A DNA stretch of 58,937 bases from Hydrogenophaga sp. GTDB taxonomy: Bacteria; Pseudomonadota; Gammaproteobacteria; Burkholderiales; Burkholderiaceae_C. The notes below the pieces were generated by a model. That model had not been told where the DNA came from. It did not search any database and saw only the letters and a list, made by a program, of their open reading frames with translations. Of this stretch, positions 17,712-26,203 are shown in pieces. The DNA lies in NCBI RefSeq assembly GCF_011772445.1, contig NZ_WVZN01000026.1, forward strand, positions 1 through 58,937. The letters run 5' to 3'. Each line of letters starts with the position of its first letter. Position 1 is the stretch's first letter. Made by a program: the position numbers and the translations under genes.

Positions 17712-18623
17712 TTACCGGGGTGTCGTCCAACGGCACCAGCCTTCGTAGCGCGTCCATGTGGCTGGCCGAAATACCTCTGCTCTGACCCAAAGGTCATCGG
17801 TGACATCCCATACGACCAGCAAAGTCCTTCGATACGCAGCTAAGGCTGCTCGTTGGCGATCTGGCTCGGTTGCCTGCAATGAGGAATCGGTCGACACCCC
17901 AGGACCGTACGGGACGTGCTCGCAGGTCTTAAGGTCGATGCGGCTGTAGCCTTCTCGCCCGGTGCTGGTTTCGGCGAGGTATTCCGACCAATACATGAGG
18001 TCGGTTCCCTTGACCCGAGGGAAGTAGCGTTTGAGGGAATACACCCGGAACGGCGGTGCACCAGTGGCCACATCGAATCCACGAAACCCCGTCACCGATC
18101 CTTCGTCCATCCACCCGCAACGCTCGACGTCCTTGATCAGTTTGGGCGGACCTACGTGCACCTCGTCCGGGTACTCCGCCGACGGAAAGTCGGTTTTGAA
18201 CTCCATCACTGGTTCGACCGGCACGAAGCCTTTGCCCTTCATCAGGTCGCGCATCAAGGCCTTGCACAGGGCCGTCTCGCCGGGGTTTCGTCCGTCGTCG
18301 TGCAGCCGCAAGGGCGGTTGACGTGCGATCAGCTCTTTCACTCGCGCCAGCCGTTCCGCTTCTGTTGGCTGCACGACTTGGGCTGTCGCGTGGGTGGTCA
18401 GCACCCAGGCAGTGAGCAGGAGAACCGTCGGTCTCAACAAACTCAGGAGGCTGATGGCTTCGGCTTCCGTGGTGCGGCGCTCGGCCAAGCCACGGCGCAG
18501 GCCCGTGCCACCGGCGAGCGGCGTGGCTGCGCCAGTGCCGCCATCGAGCTGGCCGGAACCACTACCCTCGCCAACTCGTCGCAGCTTCTGCATGCGAACG
18601 GAGCGCTTGCTTGTGTTGCCCAT
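17712..18623 (-). CDS. Uncharacterised anchored/exported protein, first gene of RTX cassette
   Basis: 303 aa, not recognised. A basic, Gly/Ser/Thr-rich N-terminus of about 58 residues precedes a hydrophobic segment (LLSLLRPTVLLLTAWVLTT, ~58-77) ending in ATAQ. This could be an uncleaved anchor or an unusually late signal peptide. The remainder (about 85-303) is soluble and carries four Cys (in LCKALM, RCGWMD, TCEHVP, WCRWT), consistent with a periplasmic disulphide-bonded domain. AGAAGG precedes this ATG by 9 bases, which supports the long form; Met11 is an alternative. It leads the unit with the lysozyme-like, membrane and RTX genes. A periplasmic inhibitor or assembly factor is speculation. 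Confidence 0.65.
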   Translation of the reverse strand: MGNTSKRSVRMQKLRRVGEGSGSGQLDGGTGAATPLAGGTGLRRGLAERRTTEAEAISLLSLLRPTVLLLTAWVLTTHATAQVVQPTEAERLARVKELIARQPPLRLHDDGRNPGETALCKALMRDLMKGKGFVPVEPVMEFKTDFPSAEYPDEVHVGPPKLIKDVERCGWMDEGSVTGFRGFDVATGAPPFRVYSLKRYFPRVKGTDLMYWSEYLAETSTGREGYSRIDLKTCEHVPYGPGVSTDSSLQATEPDRQRAALAAYRRTLLVVWDVTDDLWVRAEVFRPATWTRYEGWCRWTTPR

Positions 18624-18964
18624 GTCGATCCCTTCTCTTTCGCGTGCTTCTTGCGCACGCCGTGAAAGATAGGGGCAGCCGTCGCCAAGCCTTACCCCTG
18701 GGAAGTACGCGCGGATCTCAACAACTGATTACGCATGGATGACGCCCTCAGGGAGTCGCTTGGCGGAACGGGTCACTGGGCGGATACCAACCGGCTTGTC
18801 GCGTCAGGCTTTCTGCCGCTCGATGCTGACGTTGACGGAAAGTTGCCAGGGTCCCAGCCTCCGCCTGTCCACCGATTCGAATAAGCCCCTTTCCCCCCGT
18901 CTTATCGCCCTTTAGTTTTCCGGGTCGCTTTCCACAATCAGGCTCACTTCCCCGAGCCTGACTG
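18624..18964. other. 341-base divergent intergenic region between the RTX cassette and flhB
   Basis: No gene seen. It must contain the promoter of the minus-strand cassette and the class II promoter of flhBA. Visible elements are a GCGTGC/GCACGC inverted repeat near 18645-18663 in the cassette leader, TTTCCACAATC at 18929-18939 (also found upstream of flgF), and a hairpin just before flhB. Confidence 0.6.
18939..18960 (+). promoter_or_regulatory. Hairpin immediately before the flhB start
   Basis: CAGGCTC (18939-18945) pairs perfectly with GAGCCTG (18954-18960) around ACTTCCCC. It ends four bases before the flhB ATG, where a ribosome site should be and where no clear Shine-Dalgarno is seen. 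It may limit flhB translation. Confidence 0.4.
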
Positions 18965-20119
18965 ATGGATTCCTCGAGCCAAGACAAAAACCTGCCAGCC
19001 ACCCCGCAGCGCCTGAAGAAGGCGCGCGACGACGGCCAGGTCGCCCGCTCCAAGGACTTGTCCAACGTCACCGTGCTGGGCGGCGGCATGCTGGTGCTGT
19101 TTGCGCTGGCGCCCACCGGTTTCGCCCAGCTGCGCGACGCGCTGGCCAGCCAGCTGCGCTTCGACAGCGCCAGCGTGCGCACGCCCGAGCTCATGCTGCA
19201 GCGCCTGTCGGACCACACCGCGCAAGCGCTCATCGTCTACCTGCCCCTGGGCCTGCTGGTGCTTGCGCTGGCTGTCGCGGCCCTCGTCGCCGCAGGCAGC
19301 TTCGCCTTCAGCACCAAGCCCATCGAGCCCAAGCTCAGCAACATCAGCCCGCTGTCGGGCTTCAAGCGCCTGTTCTCGCGCCAGCAGGTCATCGAGACCT
19401 TCAAGCTGGTGGGCATCACCGCCGTGGTGCTGCTGGTGGCCGGCCAGTTCATCGTCAACCACGCGGAGGCCTTTGCCACCCTGCTCATGCGCCCGCTGGA
19501 GGCCGGCATCGGCCAGCTCGCGCAGTGGCTGGCCGTGGGCGTGGGCCTGCTGCTGCTGGTGATCGGCGTGGTGGCGGCCATCGACGTGCCCACCCAGCGC
19601 TTCCTGCACAAGCACCGCCTGAAGATGTCGCACGACGAGATCAAGCGCGAGCACAAGGAAGCCGAGGGCGACCCGCACGTGAAGAGCCAGCGCCGCGCGC
19701 GCCAGCGCCAGCTCGCGCAGCGCCAGAGCATCCGCGCCGTGCCCAAGGCCGACCTGGTGGTGATGAACCCGACCCACTACGCCGTGGCGCTGCGCTACGA
19801 CGAGGCCACCATGGCCGCCCCCCGTGTGATCGCCAAGGGCACGGACCTGCTGGCCATGAAGATCCGCGACGTCGCCAAGGCCAACGCGGTGCCGGTGCTG
19901 CAGTCACCCATGCTGGCGCGTGCGCTGTACGCGCACGCCGAGATCGACCAGGAAATCCCGGGTGCGCTCTACACCGCCGTGGCCCAGGTGCTGGCCTGGG
20001 TCTACCAATTCAAGGCGGCCATGAACGGCCAGGGCCGCATGCCAGCCGACCCGCAGCCGACGGTGCCGCCCGAACTCGATCCGCACTTCAAGAAAAAGCC
20101 CCAGGAGGCTGAAGAATGA
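18965..20119 (+). CDS. flhB: Flagellar export switch protein FlhB
   Basis: Substrate-specificity switch of the flagellar type III export gate. 384 aa. The N-terminus MDSSSQDKNLPATPQRLKKARDDGQVARSKDL is family-typical and fixes the start. Four membrane helices (about 35-55, 88-112, 145-165, 185-207) precede a cytoplasmic domain with the self-cleavage motif Asn268-Pro269-Thr270-His271. A proline-rich tail (PADPQPTVPPELDPHF) follows. Its stop overlaps the flhA start by ATGA. Confidence 0.97.
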   Translation: MDSSSQDKNLPATPQRLKKARDDGQVARSKDLSNVTVLGGGMLVLFALAPTGFAQLRDALASQLRFDSASVRTPELMLQRLSDHTAQALIVYLPLGLLVLALAVAALVAAGSFAFSTKPIEPKLSNISPLSGFKRLFSRQQVIETFKLVGITAVVLLVAGQFIVNHAEAFATLLMRPLEAGIGQLAQWLAVGVGLLLLVIGVVAAIDVPTQRFLHKHRLKMSHDEIKREHKEAEGDPHVKSQRRARQRQLAQRQSIRAVPKADLVVMNPTHYAVALRYDEATMAAPRVIAKGTDLLAMKIRDVAKANAVPVLQSPMLARALYAHAEIDQEIPGALYTAVAQVLAWVYQFKAAMNGQGRMPADPQPTVPPELDPHFKKKPQEAEE

Positions 20120-22194
20120 ACGCCCTGCAGCAATGGTTCAAGCGCAACGGCGCGCTGGCCGGCGGACTGGCCGCGCCCATGCTGGTGATGACCATCCTGT
20201 CGATGATGGTGTTGCCGCTGCCGCCCTGGATGCTGGACACCTTCTTCACGCTCAACATCGCGCTGGCGCTGGTGGTGATGATGGTGGCGGCCTACATGAA
20301 GCGCCCGCTGGACTTCTCGGTGTTTCCCACGGTGCTGCTGCTCACCACGCTGCTGCGCCTGTCGCTCAACGTGGCCTCCACCCGCGTGGTACTGCTGGAG
20401 GGCCACACCGGTCCCGGCGCGGCCGGCGAGGTGATCGAGGCCTTCGGCCATTTCCTCATCGGCGGCAACTTCGCGGTCGGTCTCATCGTCTTCGTGATCC
20501 TGGTGGTGATCAACTTCGTGGTGATCACCAAGGGCTCGGAGCGCATCGCCGAGGTGGCCGCGCGCTTCACCCTGGACGCCATGCCCGGCAAGCAGATGGC
20601 GATCGACGCCGACCTGGGCGCGGGCCTGATCGACGAGAAGGAAGCCAAGCGCCGCCGCGCCGAGGTGGGCGAGGAGGCCGAGTTCTTCGGCTCCATGGAC
20701 GGCGCCTCCAAGTTCGTTCGCGGCGATGCGGTCGCCGGCATCCTGATCCTGATCATCAACGTCATCGGCGGCTTCGCCATCGGCATGATGCAGCACGGCC
20801 TGTCGGCGGGCCAGGCGGCGGACAACTACATCCTGCTGGCCGTGGGCGATGCGCTGGTGGCGCAGATCCCGGGCCTGCTGATCTCGGTGGCCGCGGCCAT
20901 GGTGGTCTCGCGCGTGGGCAAGGACGAGGACCTGGGCGGCATGGTGGCGCAGCAGATGTTCCTGTCCTCGCGCGTGCTGGGCATCGCCGCCTCGGTGCTG
21001 TTCCTGCTGGGCGTGATCCCCGGCATGCCGCACCTGTTCTTCCTGCTGTTCGCGGCCCTGCTGGGTGGCCTGGCGTACTGGCGCCGTCAGCAGGAACTGG
21101 CGCCCAAGCCCGAACCCGGCGCCGCCGCCGCGGGCGCGCCCGCCAACGACGGCGAGGCGAGCTGGGACGACCTGCAACCCGTGGACCTGCTGGGCCTGGA
21201 ACTGGGCTACCGCCTGATCGCGTTGGTGGACAAGACCCGCCAGGGCGACCTGCTCACGCGCATCAAGGGCGTGCGCAAGAAGTTCGCCCAGGACGTGGGC
21301 TTCCTGCCGCCGCCGGTGCACGTGCGCGACAACCTGGAGCTGCACCCCAGCGCCTACCGCATCACCCTGCGCGGCGTGGTGGTGGGCGAGGGCGAGGTCT
21401 TCCCCGGCATGTGGCTGGCCATCGACCCCGGCGGCATCAACACGCCCCTCATCGGCACGCCCACCACCGACCCGGCCTTCGGCCTGCCCGCGCACTGGAT
21501 CGACGAGCGCCAGAAGGAAACGGCGCAAATGGCCGGTTTCACCGTCGTTGATTCCGAGACTGTGCTGGCGACCCATCTTTCACACTTGATGCAAGTCCAG
21601 GCGGCCAAGTTGCTGAGCCGGACGGAGACCCAGGAACTGGTCGAACACGTGACCCGCCTGGCCCCCAAGCTGATCGAAGAAGTCGTGCCCAAGATGGTTT
21701 CGGTTGCCACCTTCCAGAAAGTGCTCCAGCTGCTGCTGGAAGAAGGTGTGCACGTGCGCGACATCCGCACCATCATCGAATCGATCGCCGAGCACGCCGT
21801 GCACGTCACCGAACCCCACGAGCTGGCCCGCCGCGTGCGCATGGCGCTGTCGCCGGCCATCGTGCAGCAGATCTACGGCCCGGTGAAGGAGCTCGAGGTC
21901 ATCGCCATCGAGCCCGGTCTGGAGCGGCTGCTGATGCAGGCGCTGTCCGGCCAGAACGCCGGTGCGCTGGACCCTGGCGTGGCCGAGATGCTGAGCCAGT
22001 CCGCGACCGACATCGCCAACAAGCAGGAGGAGAAGGGCGTGCCCGCTTGCCTGCTGGTGCCCGACGCCATCCGCAGCGCCATGGCGCGCCTGCTGCGCCG
22101 CGCCGCGCCGCGCCTGCAGGTGCTGGCGCACAGCGAGATTCCCGAGACCCACCTGATCCGCATCGGCCCGATCCTGGGCCAGCTTGCCACCTGA
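20116..22194 (+). CDS. flhA: Flagellar export gate protein FlhA
   Basis: Major export-gate component, 692 aa. Eight membrane helices lie in residues 1-330, with the FHIPEP-type conserved region represented by FPTVLLLTTLLRLSLNVASTR and the cytoplasmic loop GMPGKQMAIDADL-like segment (MPGKQMAIDADLGAGLID). The large C-terminal cytoplasmic domain (about 350-692) docks chaperone-substrate complexes. Translation is coupled to flhB; flhF begins 32 bases later. Confidence 0.98.
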   Translation: MNALQQWFKRNGALAGGLAAPMLVMTILSMMVLPLPPWMLDTFFTLNIALALVVMMVAAYMKRPLDFSVFPTVLLLTTLLRLSLNVASTRVVLLEGHTGPGAAGEVIEAFGHFLIGGNFAVGLIVFVILVVINFVVITKGSERIAEVAARFTLDAMPGKQMAIDADLGAGLIDEKEAKRRRAEVGEEAEFFGSMDGASKFVRGDAVAGILILIINVIGGFAIGMMQHGLSAGQAADNYILLAVGDALVAQIPGLLISVAAAMVVSRVGKDEDLGGMVAQQMFLSSRVLGIAASVLFLLGVIPGMPHLFFLLFAALLGGLAYWRRQQELAPKPEPGAAAAGAPANDGEASWDDLQPVDLLGLELGYRLIALVDKTRQGDLLTRIKGVRKKFAQDVGFLPPPVHVRDNLELHPSAYRITLRGVVVGEGEVFPGMWLAIDPGGINTPLIGTPTTDPAFGLPAHWIDERQKETAQMAGFTVVDSETVLATHLSHLMQVQAAKLLSRTETQELVEHVTRLAPKLIEEVVPKMVSVATFQKVLQLLLEEGVHVRDIRTIIESIAEHAVHVTEPHELARRVRMALSPAIVQQIYGPVKELEVIAIEPGLERLLMQALSGQNAGALDPGVAEMLSQSATDIANKQEEKGVPACLLVPDAIRSAMARLLRRAAPRLQVLAHSEIPETHLIRIGPILGQLAT

Positions 22195-22226
22195 TCGCCT
22201 GACCGCACCTTTCCAGGACCGACCGA

Positions 22227-23750
22227 ATGAACATCCAACGCTTCATCGCCCCCACCTCGCGCGAGGCCATGTCCAAAGCGCGCCGCCAGTTCGGCGACAG
22301 CGCCGTGATCCTCTCGACGCGCCAGACGGCGGACGGTTTCGAGGTGATGGCCGCCGCCGAGGAAAGCCTGGCGGGCATCGCGCAGGCGGGGCAGTCCCTG
22401 TCGCCCGCGCCCGCGGTGGCCGCTGCGGTGGCCACGGCCGGCCAGTTGGCGGCAGCGCAGAAGACGGCGCACAGCAGCACGGTGGGCAGCGACACCGAAG
22501 CCCTGGCGATGAGCACCCTGTCGTTCCAGGAGTACGTGCGCGAGCGCATGCTGCGCAAACGCCGTGAGCAGATGGGCGAGGGCGCATCGCCCGCCGCCGC
22601 CGCGCCCGTGGCGAAGGCCGCGCCCGTGGCGCCGGCCAAGCCCTTCATTGCCGAGCCGGCCGACCCGATCATGGTGCCGGTGCAGCGCTACAACGAGCCC
22701 ACGGAGATGGCCCAGCCCGCGCGCCGCGCGCAGGCCCCCATCCGCACGCGCGAGACCGCCTTCGAGGATTCGGTGCCGCCCGCGCGCTTCGCCACGCAGG
22801 AAGACAACCGCATGGCCGTCGAGCTCAACGCGCTCAAGGACATGATCGAAGAGCGCTTCAACACCCTGGCCTGGCTGGGCTCGAGCAAGCAGAACCCGAT
22901 CCAGTCGAGCCTGATGCACAAGCTCATCCGCGCCGGCTACTCGCCGCAGCTCGCGCGCGCCCTGCTGGAGCGCCTGCCCGCCGAGGCCGGCGCCGGTGAA
23001 TCGCTGCGCTGGGTGATGGACGCGATCCAGCGCAACCTGCGCGTGGCCGCCGCCGGCGCCAGCCTGGCCGAAGAGGGCGGTGTGATCGCCCTGGTGGGCG
23101 CCACCGGTGTGGGCAAGACCACCACCGCCGCCAAGCTGGCCGCGCAGTGCGTGAAGCAGTTCGGCGCTGGCAGCGTGGGCCTCATCACCCTGGACAGCTA
23201 CCGCGTCTCGGGCTACGAACAACTGCGCGCCTACGGCCGCATGCTGGGCGTGGTGGCGCACCTGGCGCACGACCGCGCCGCACTCAAGGACCTGCTGGGC
23301 CTGCTCTCGGGCAAGCGCCTGGTCATCATCGACACCGCCGGCCTGGGCCAGCGCGACCAGCGCGTGCAGGACATGCTCGACGTGCTGGAGGTGCCCTCGC
23401 TCAAGAAGGTGCTGGTGCTCAACGCCGGCGCGCAGGGCGATGCCATCGACGAAACCCTGGCCGCTTTCAAGGCCGACAAGCTGCACGGCGTGGTGTTGTC
23501 CAAGGTGGACGAGGCCGTGAAACTCGGCCCGGCACTGGACGCCGCCATCCGCCACCAGGTGACGGTGCGCGGCGTGGCCAACGGCCAGCGCGTGCCCGAG
23601 GACTGGCAGAACGCCGACGCCGCCACGCTGGTGCGGCTGAGCATGGGTTCGGCCGGCAAGTCGGCTTTCGACCCCGCCAGCGCCGACATGGGCTTCTACT
23701 TCGCCCAGTCCGGTGGGCGCGGCATGCCGCTCGGGGGCCTGCATGTTTGA
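22227..23750 (+). CDS. flhF: Flagellar biosynthesis GTPase FlhF
   Basis: SRP-type GTPase that places the polar flagellum. 507 aa. A basic N-terminus (MNIQRFIAPTSREAMSKARRQFGDSAVILSTR) is followed by an Ala/Pro-rich variable region to about 200, an N-domain, and the NG domain. P-loop GATGVGKT is at residues 291-298, the DTAGLGQRD G3 motif near 370, and SKVDEA (G4-like) near 425. Its stop codon overlaps the next gene by 8 bases. Confidence 0.96.
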   Translation: MNIQRFIAPTSREAMSKARRQFGDSAVILSTRQTADGFEVMAAAEESLAGIAQAGQSLSPAPAVAAAVATAGQLAAAQKTAHSSTVGSDTEALAMSTLSFQEYVRERMLRKRREQMGEGASPAAAAPVAKAAPVAPAKPFIAEPADPIMVPVQRYNEPTEMAQPARRAQAPIRTRETAFEDSVPPARFATQEDNRMAVELNALKDMIEERFNTLAWLGSSKQNPIQSSLMHKLIRAGYSPQLARALLERLPAEAGAGESLRWVMDAIQRNLRVAAAGASLAEEGGVIALVGATGVGKTTTAAKLAAQCVKQFGAGSVGLITLDSYRVSGYEQLRAYGRMLGVVAHLAHDRAALKDLLGLLSGKRLVIIDTAGLGQRDQRVQDMLDVLEVPSLKKVLVLNAGAQGDAIDETLAAFKADKLHGVVLSKVDEAVKLGPALDAAIRHQVTVRGVANGQRVPEDWQNADAATLVRLSMGSAGKSAFDPASADMGFYFAQSGGRGMPLGGLHV

Positions 23751-24504
23751 TTTCGGCGTCGACCAGGCCGCCGGCCTGCGGCTCGAAGCGAAGGCCCGCC
23801 ACGGCGGGCCCGCGCTGATGCCGCTGGCCAGCCCCGCGATGCCCTCGCGTGGCTTCGAGTGGCTCTGCCGCCTGGCCATGGACCTCACCGAGGCCGGCCA
23901 GCGCGTCGTCGTCATCGACGCCTGCGCCACCGAGCGTGGAGGCAGCGGTGGCCTGAGCCATGCGTTGGCCGACGCCGGTGTTGCCCACCTGGGCGCCGAG
24001 TCGGTGCCCGGCGATGGCACCGATTGGCTGGTGATGCCTGCTGCCGACGGCCTGCAAAGCCTCGTGGCCACGGCCGATGCCGCCGGCTCAGACACCGCGC
24101 TCACGCGCCTGTTTGCCCCTTTCGCGTCGGGTGCGCTGCTGCTGCTGTACGCGCCCGCCCAACTGCTGGCCCGCCTGCTGAATGGCGTGAAGGCTCGCGT
24201 GCTGGTGCCCGTGGTGCCGCAGCCGCAGGCCAGCATCGACGCCTATGGCGCGCTCAAGTGGCTGCACGGCGCAGGCCTGCACCCGGTGCTGGCGCCGCTG
24301 GACGCCCACGCGCAGGTGCTCGCCAACGTGGTCGACTGCGCGCAGCGCCACCTCGAACTCAAGGCGCCGGTGTGGCCGCGCGCCGCCTGGGGCCAGCGCG
24401 TGCCCGACGCCGCCCTGGTCTGCGCCGACGCGCCGGCCTTCGTTCCCTACCGCTCACCTGCCCGCGGCGCGCACGCCGGGGCCGCCATTCCCTTCTGGAG
24501 CTGA
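23743..24504 (+). CDS. FlhG/MinD-like flagellar number regulator, degenerate
   Basis: 253 aa starting MFDFGVDQAAGL, overlapping flhF by 8 bases. Position between flhF and fliA is that of flhG (ylxH/fleN), and stretches such as GQRVVVIDACATERGG resemble the second strand of MinD/ParA ATPases. The deviant Walker A motif (KGGxGKT) is absent and the overall match is weak. So either it has lost ATPase function or it is a different small protein in the same slot. The start at 23743 is chosen because the upstream extension lies within flhF. fliA follows after 2 bases. Confidence 0.6.
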   Translation: MFDFGVDQAAGLRLEAKARHGGPALMPLASPAMPSRGFEWLCRLAMDLTEAGQRVVVIDACATERGGSGGLSHALADAGVAHLGAESVPGDGTDWLVMPAADGLQSLVATADAAGSDTALTRLFAPFASGALLLLYAPAQLLARLLNGVKARVLVPVVPQPQASIDAYGALKWLHGAGLHPVLAPLDAHAQVLANVVDCAQRHLELKAPVWPRAAWGQRVPDAALVCADAPAFVPYRSPARGAHAGAAIPFWS

Positions 24505-24506
24505 CG

Positions 24507-25226
24507 ATGTACACCGCCAAAGGCACGCTCAACCGCGAGGACCAGCTGCGCAAGTACAGCCCCCTGGTCCGTCGCCTGGCGCATCACATGATCGCCAAGC
24601 TGCCCCCGAGCGTGGAGCTCGACGACCTGATCCAGGTCGGCATGATCGGCCTGACCGAGGCCATCGCGCGCTACGAGCCCTCGCAGGGCGTGCAGTTCGA
24701 GACCTTCGCCAGCCAGCGCATTCGCGGCGCGATGATCGACGAACTGCGCGACGGCGACTGGATGAGCCGCGGCTCGCGCAAGAGCCAGAAGGACATCGAA
24801 CAGGCCGTGCACCGCCTGCAGCAGAAGCTGCACCGGCCCCCGCGCGAGAGCGAGATCGCGGCCGAGATGGGCCTGACCCTGACCGACTACCAGGCCCTGC
24901 TGGCCAAGGTGCGCGGCACCCAGCTCGTGTACCTGGAAGACATCGGCGGCGGCGCGGGCGACGACGAGGACGGTTTCCTGGACCGCCACATGGGCGATCA
25001 CGAGGCCGACCCGTCCGCCATGCTCATGGACCACCGCATGCGCATGGCGCTGGTGGAGGCCATCAAGACCCTGCCGGAGCGCGAGCAGCACATCATGAGC
25101 ATGTACTACGAGCACGACATGAACCTGAAGGAAATCGCCGCCGTGCTCGGCGTGACCGAATCGCGCGTGTGCCAGTTGCACAGCCAGTCGATCGCGCGGC
25201 TGCGATCGAAGATGCGCGAGCATTGA
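24507..25226 (+). CDS. fliA: Flagellar sigma factor FliA (sigma-28)
   Basis: RNA polymerase sigma factor for class III flagellar genes, 239 aa. Region 2 has LDDLIQVGMIGLTEAIARYEPSQGVQFETFASQRIRGAM in pieces; region 3 has SRKSQKDIEQAV; region 4 has LPEREQHIMSMYYEHDMNLKEIAAVLGVTESRVCQ, a clear helix-turn-helix. CTGGAG at 24495-24500 is a ribosome site 6 bases before the ATG. It ends the flhB-flhA-flhF-flhG-fliA run. Its cognate promoters are seen at both fliC genes and flgM; its antagonist FlgM is at 28214-28519. Confidence 0.98.
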   Translation: MYTAKGTLNREDQLRKYSPLVRRLAHHMIAKLPPSVELDDLIQVGMIGLTEAIARYEPSQGVQFETFASQRIRGAMIDELRDGDWMSRGSRKSQKDIEQAVHRLQQKLHRPPRESEIAAEMGLTLTDYQALLAKVRGTQLVYLEDIGGGAGDDEDGFLDRHMGDHEADPSAMLMDHRMRMALVEAIKTLPEREQHIMSMYYEHDMNLKEIAAVLGVTESRVCQLHSQSIARLRSKMREH

Positions 25227-25288
25227 GCCGGGCTTGGTGATCGGTTCCGGCTCGGCTGGTGCGGCGTCGCGCGTCAGCGCGCGGCCAC

Positions 25289-26029
25289 TCAGCGAACGAT
25301 CCAGGACGGCATGTCTGGAAACAGCGGCGGCAGCCGCTCGAGCAGGCTTTGTGCGCAGACGGGCAGGACCAGTCGTTTGGGCGCGGGCTTGACACCATCG
25401 CGCAGATCCGCGAAGCGCCCGAGCAGACCGGTGTCCAGCAGCAGACCGATCGTGTCGTGCGAGAGACCTTCCAGTGACAGCGTGTCTTTCGGCTCAAGAA
25501 GCATGCCGGCCAGCTGGTCTCCTGCCTTTTCCAGGGCGTCGCGTTGCGGGGCGTTCTCGGGCAGCGCGTCGAGACTCTTGCGCAAGTCCTGTTGGAACTG
25601 GACGACCCGGAACTTTCCGCGATTGCGCAGTTGGAATTCCGACGGGGGCAGAGCGCTCAATCGTGCGTTCAGTGTGCGCAACTCGGAGACCGTCGGCGCC
25701 TGGCCGGTGTGTTTCCATCGCCCCATCGATCGGCGGAAAGCGTCCACCGCATCGCCGACGTCCTCGCCTCGGTCGTGCGTCACCTCCTGGACCATGTGCT
25801 CCAGGAACGTGTCCAGATCGCCTCTCGGGACGGACTTTCCGGACCGATGCGTGGGGGCGCGCGCGAAGAGCACGAACGTGCCGTCCTCCTGGCGCTTCGC
25901 GCTCACGTGGTGCAGGTCGCAATTTCGTTCGGGCGTGGGCTCCAGCAGGCTTTGGGGCGTTGGCGTTGCCAGGAATTGCGTGAGTTGTTCGTTTTTGGTG
26001 CGGGGCTGAGGCAGGCGGGTCGAGATCAT
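25289..26029 (-). CDS. Unknown soluble protein downstream of fliA
   Basis: 246 aa from the ATG at 26029 (MISTRLPQPRTKNEQL); a GTG about 28 codons upstream is an alternative and the start is uncertain, as no good ribosome site precedes the ATG. Not recognised. The sequence is hydrophilic, Arg/Leu/Pro-rich and mostly helical, with no membrane helix or cysteine cluster. Segments include FVLFARAPTHRSGKSVPRGD near 70 and LLDTGLLGRFADLRDGV near 205. Coding DNA looks less GC-rich than fliA beside it. Stop codons of fliA and this gene converge with a 62-base gap. A recently acquired, possibly effector-like protein is one reading; nothing in the sequence proves it. Confidence 0.6.
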   Translation of the reverse strand: MISTRLPQPRTKNEQLTQFLATPTPQSLLEPTPERNCDLHHVSAKRQEDGTFVLFARAPTHRSGKSVPRGDLDTFLEHMVQEVTHDRGEDVGDAVDAFRRSMGRWKHTGQAPTVSELRTLNARLSALPPSEFQLRNRGKFRVVQFQQDLRKSLDALPENAPQRDALEKAGDQLAGMLLEPKDTLSLEGLSHDTIGLLLDTGLLGRFADLRDGVKPAPKRLVLPVCAQSLLERLPPLFPDMPSWIVR

Positions 26030-26203
26030 GGGCGTAGGGACAGAACAGGCCGGTGGTACAGGGGTGGCTTGGGCCACCGGCGCTGAGTGCGCGTTCTCGC
26101 CACGAGCGTTGCGCACACGCCTTTTTGTACTGGTCACCTGGATTTGGTGATAGGCCCGCGCTGGCCACACAATGGCCACGCCCCCCAACGCCCAGGAGGC
26201 CGC

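Noticed and set aside
18624..18740. Sigma-54-like GG..GC site upstream of the cassette
   Set aside because: The spacing between GG and GC is 8 rather than 10 bases, so it does not fit the consensus.
20002..21576. 524-codon minus-strand frame opposite flhA
   Set aside because: His/Gln/Gly-rich antisense artefact over a canonical flhA.
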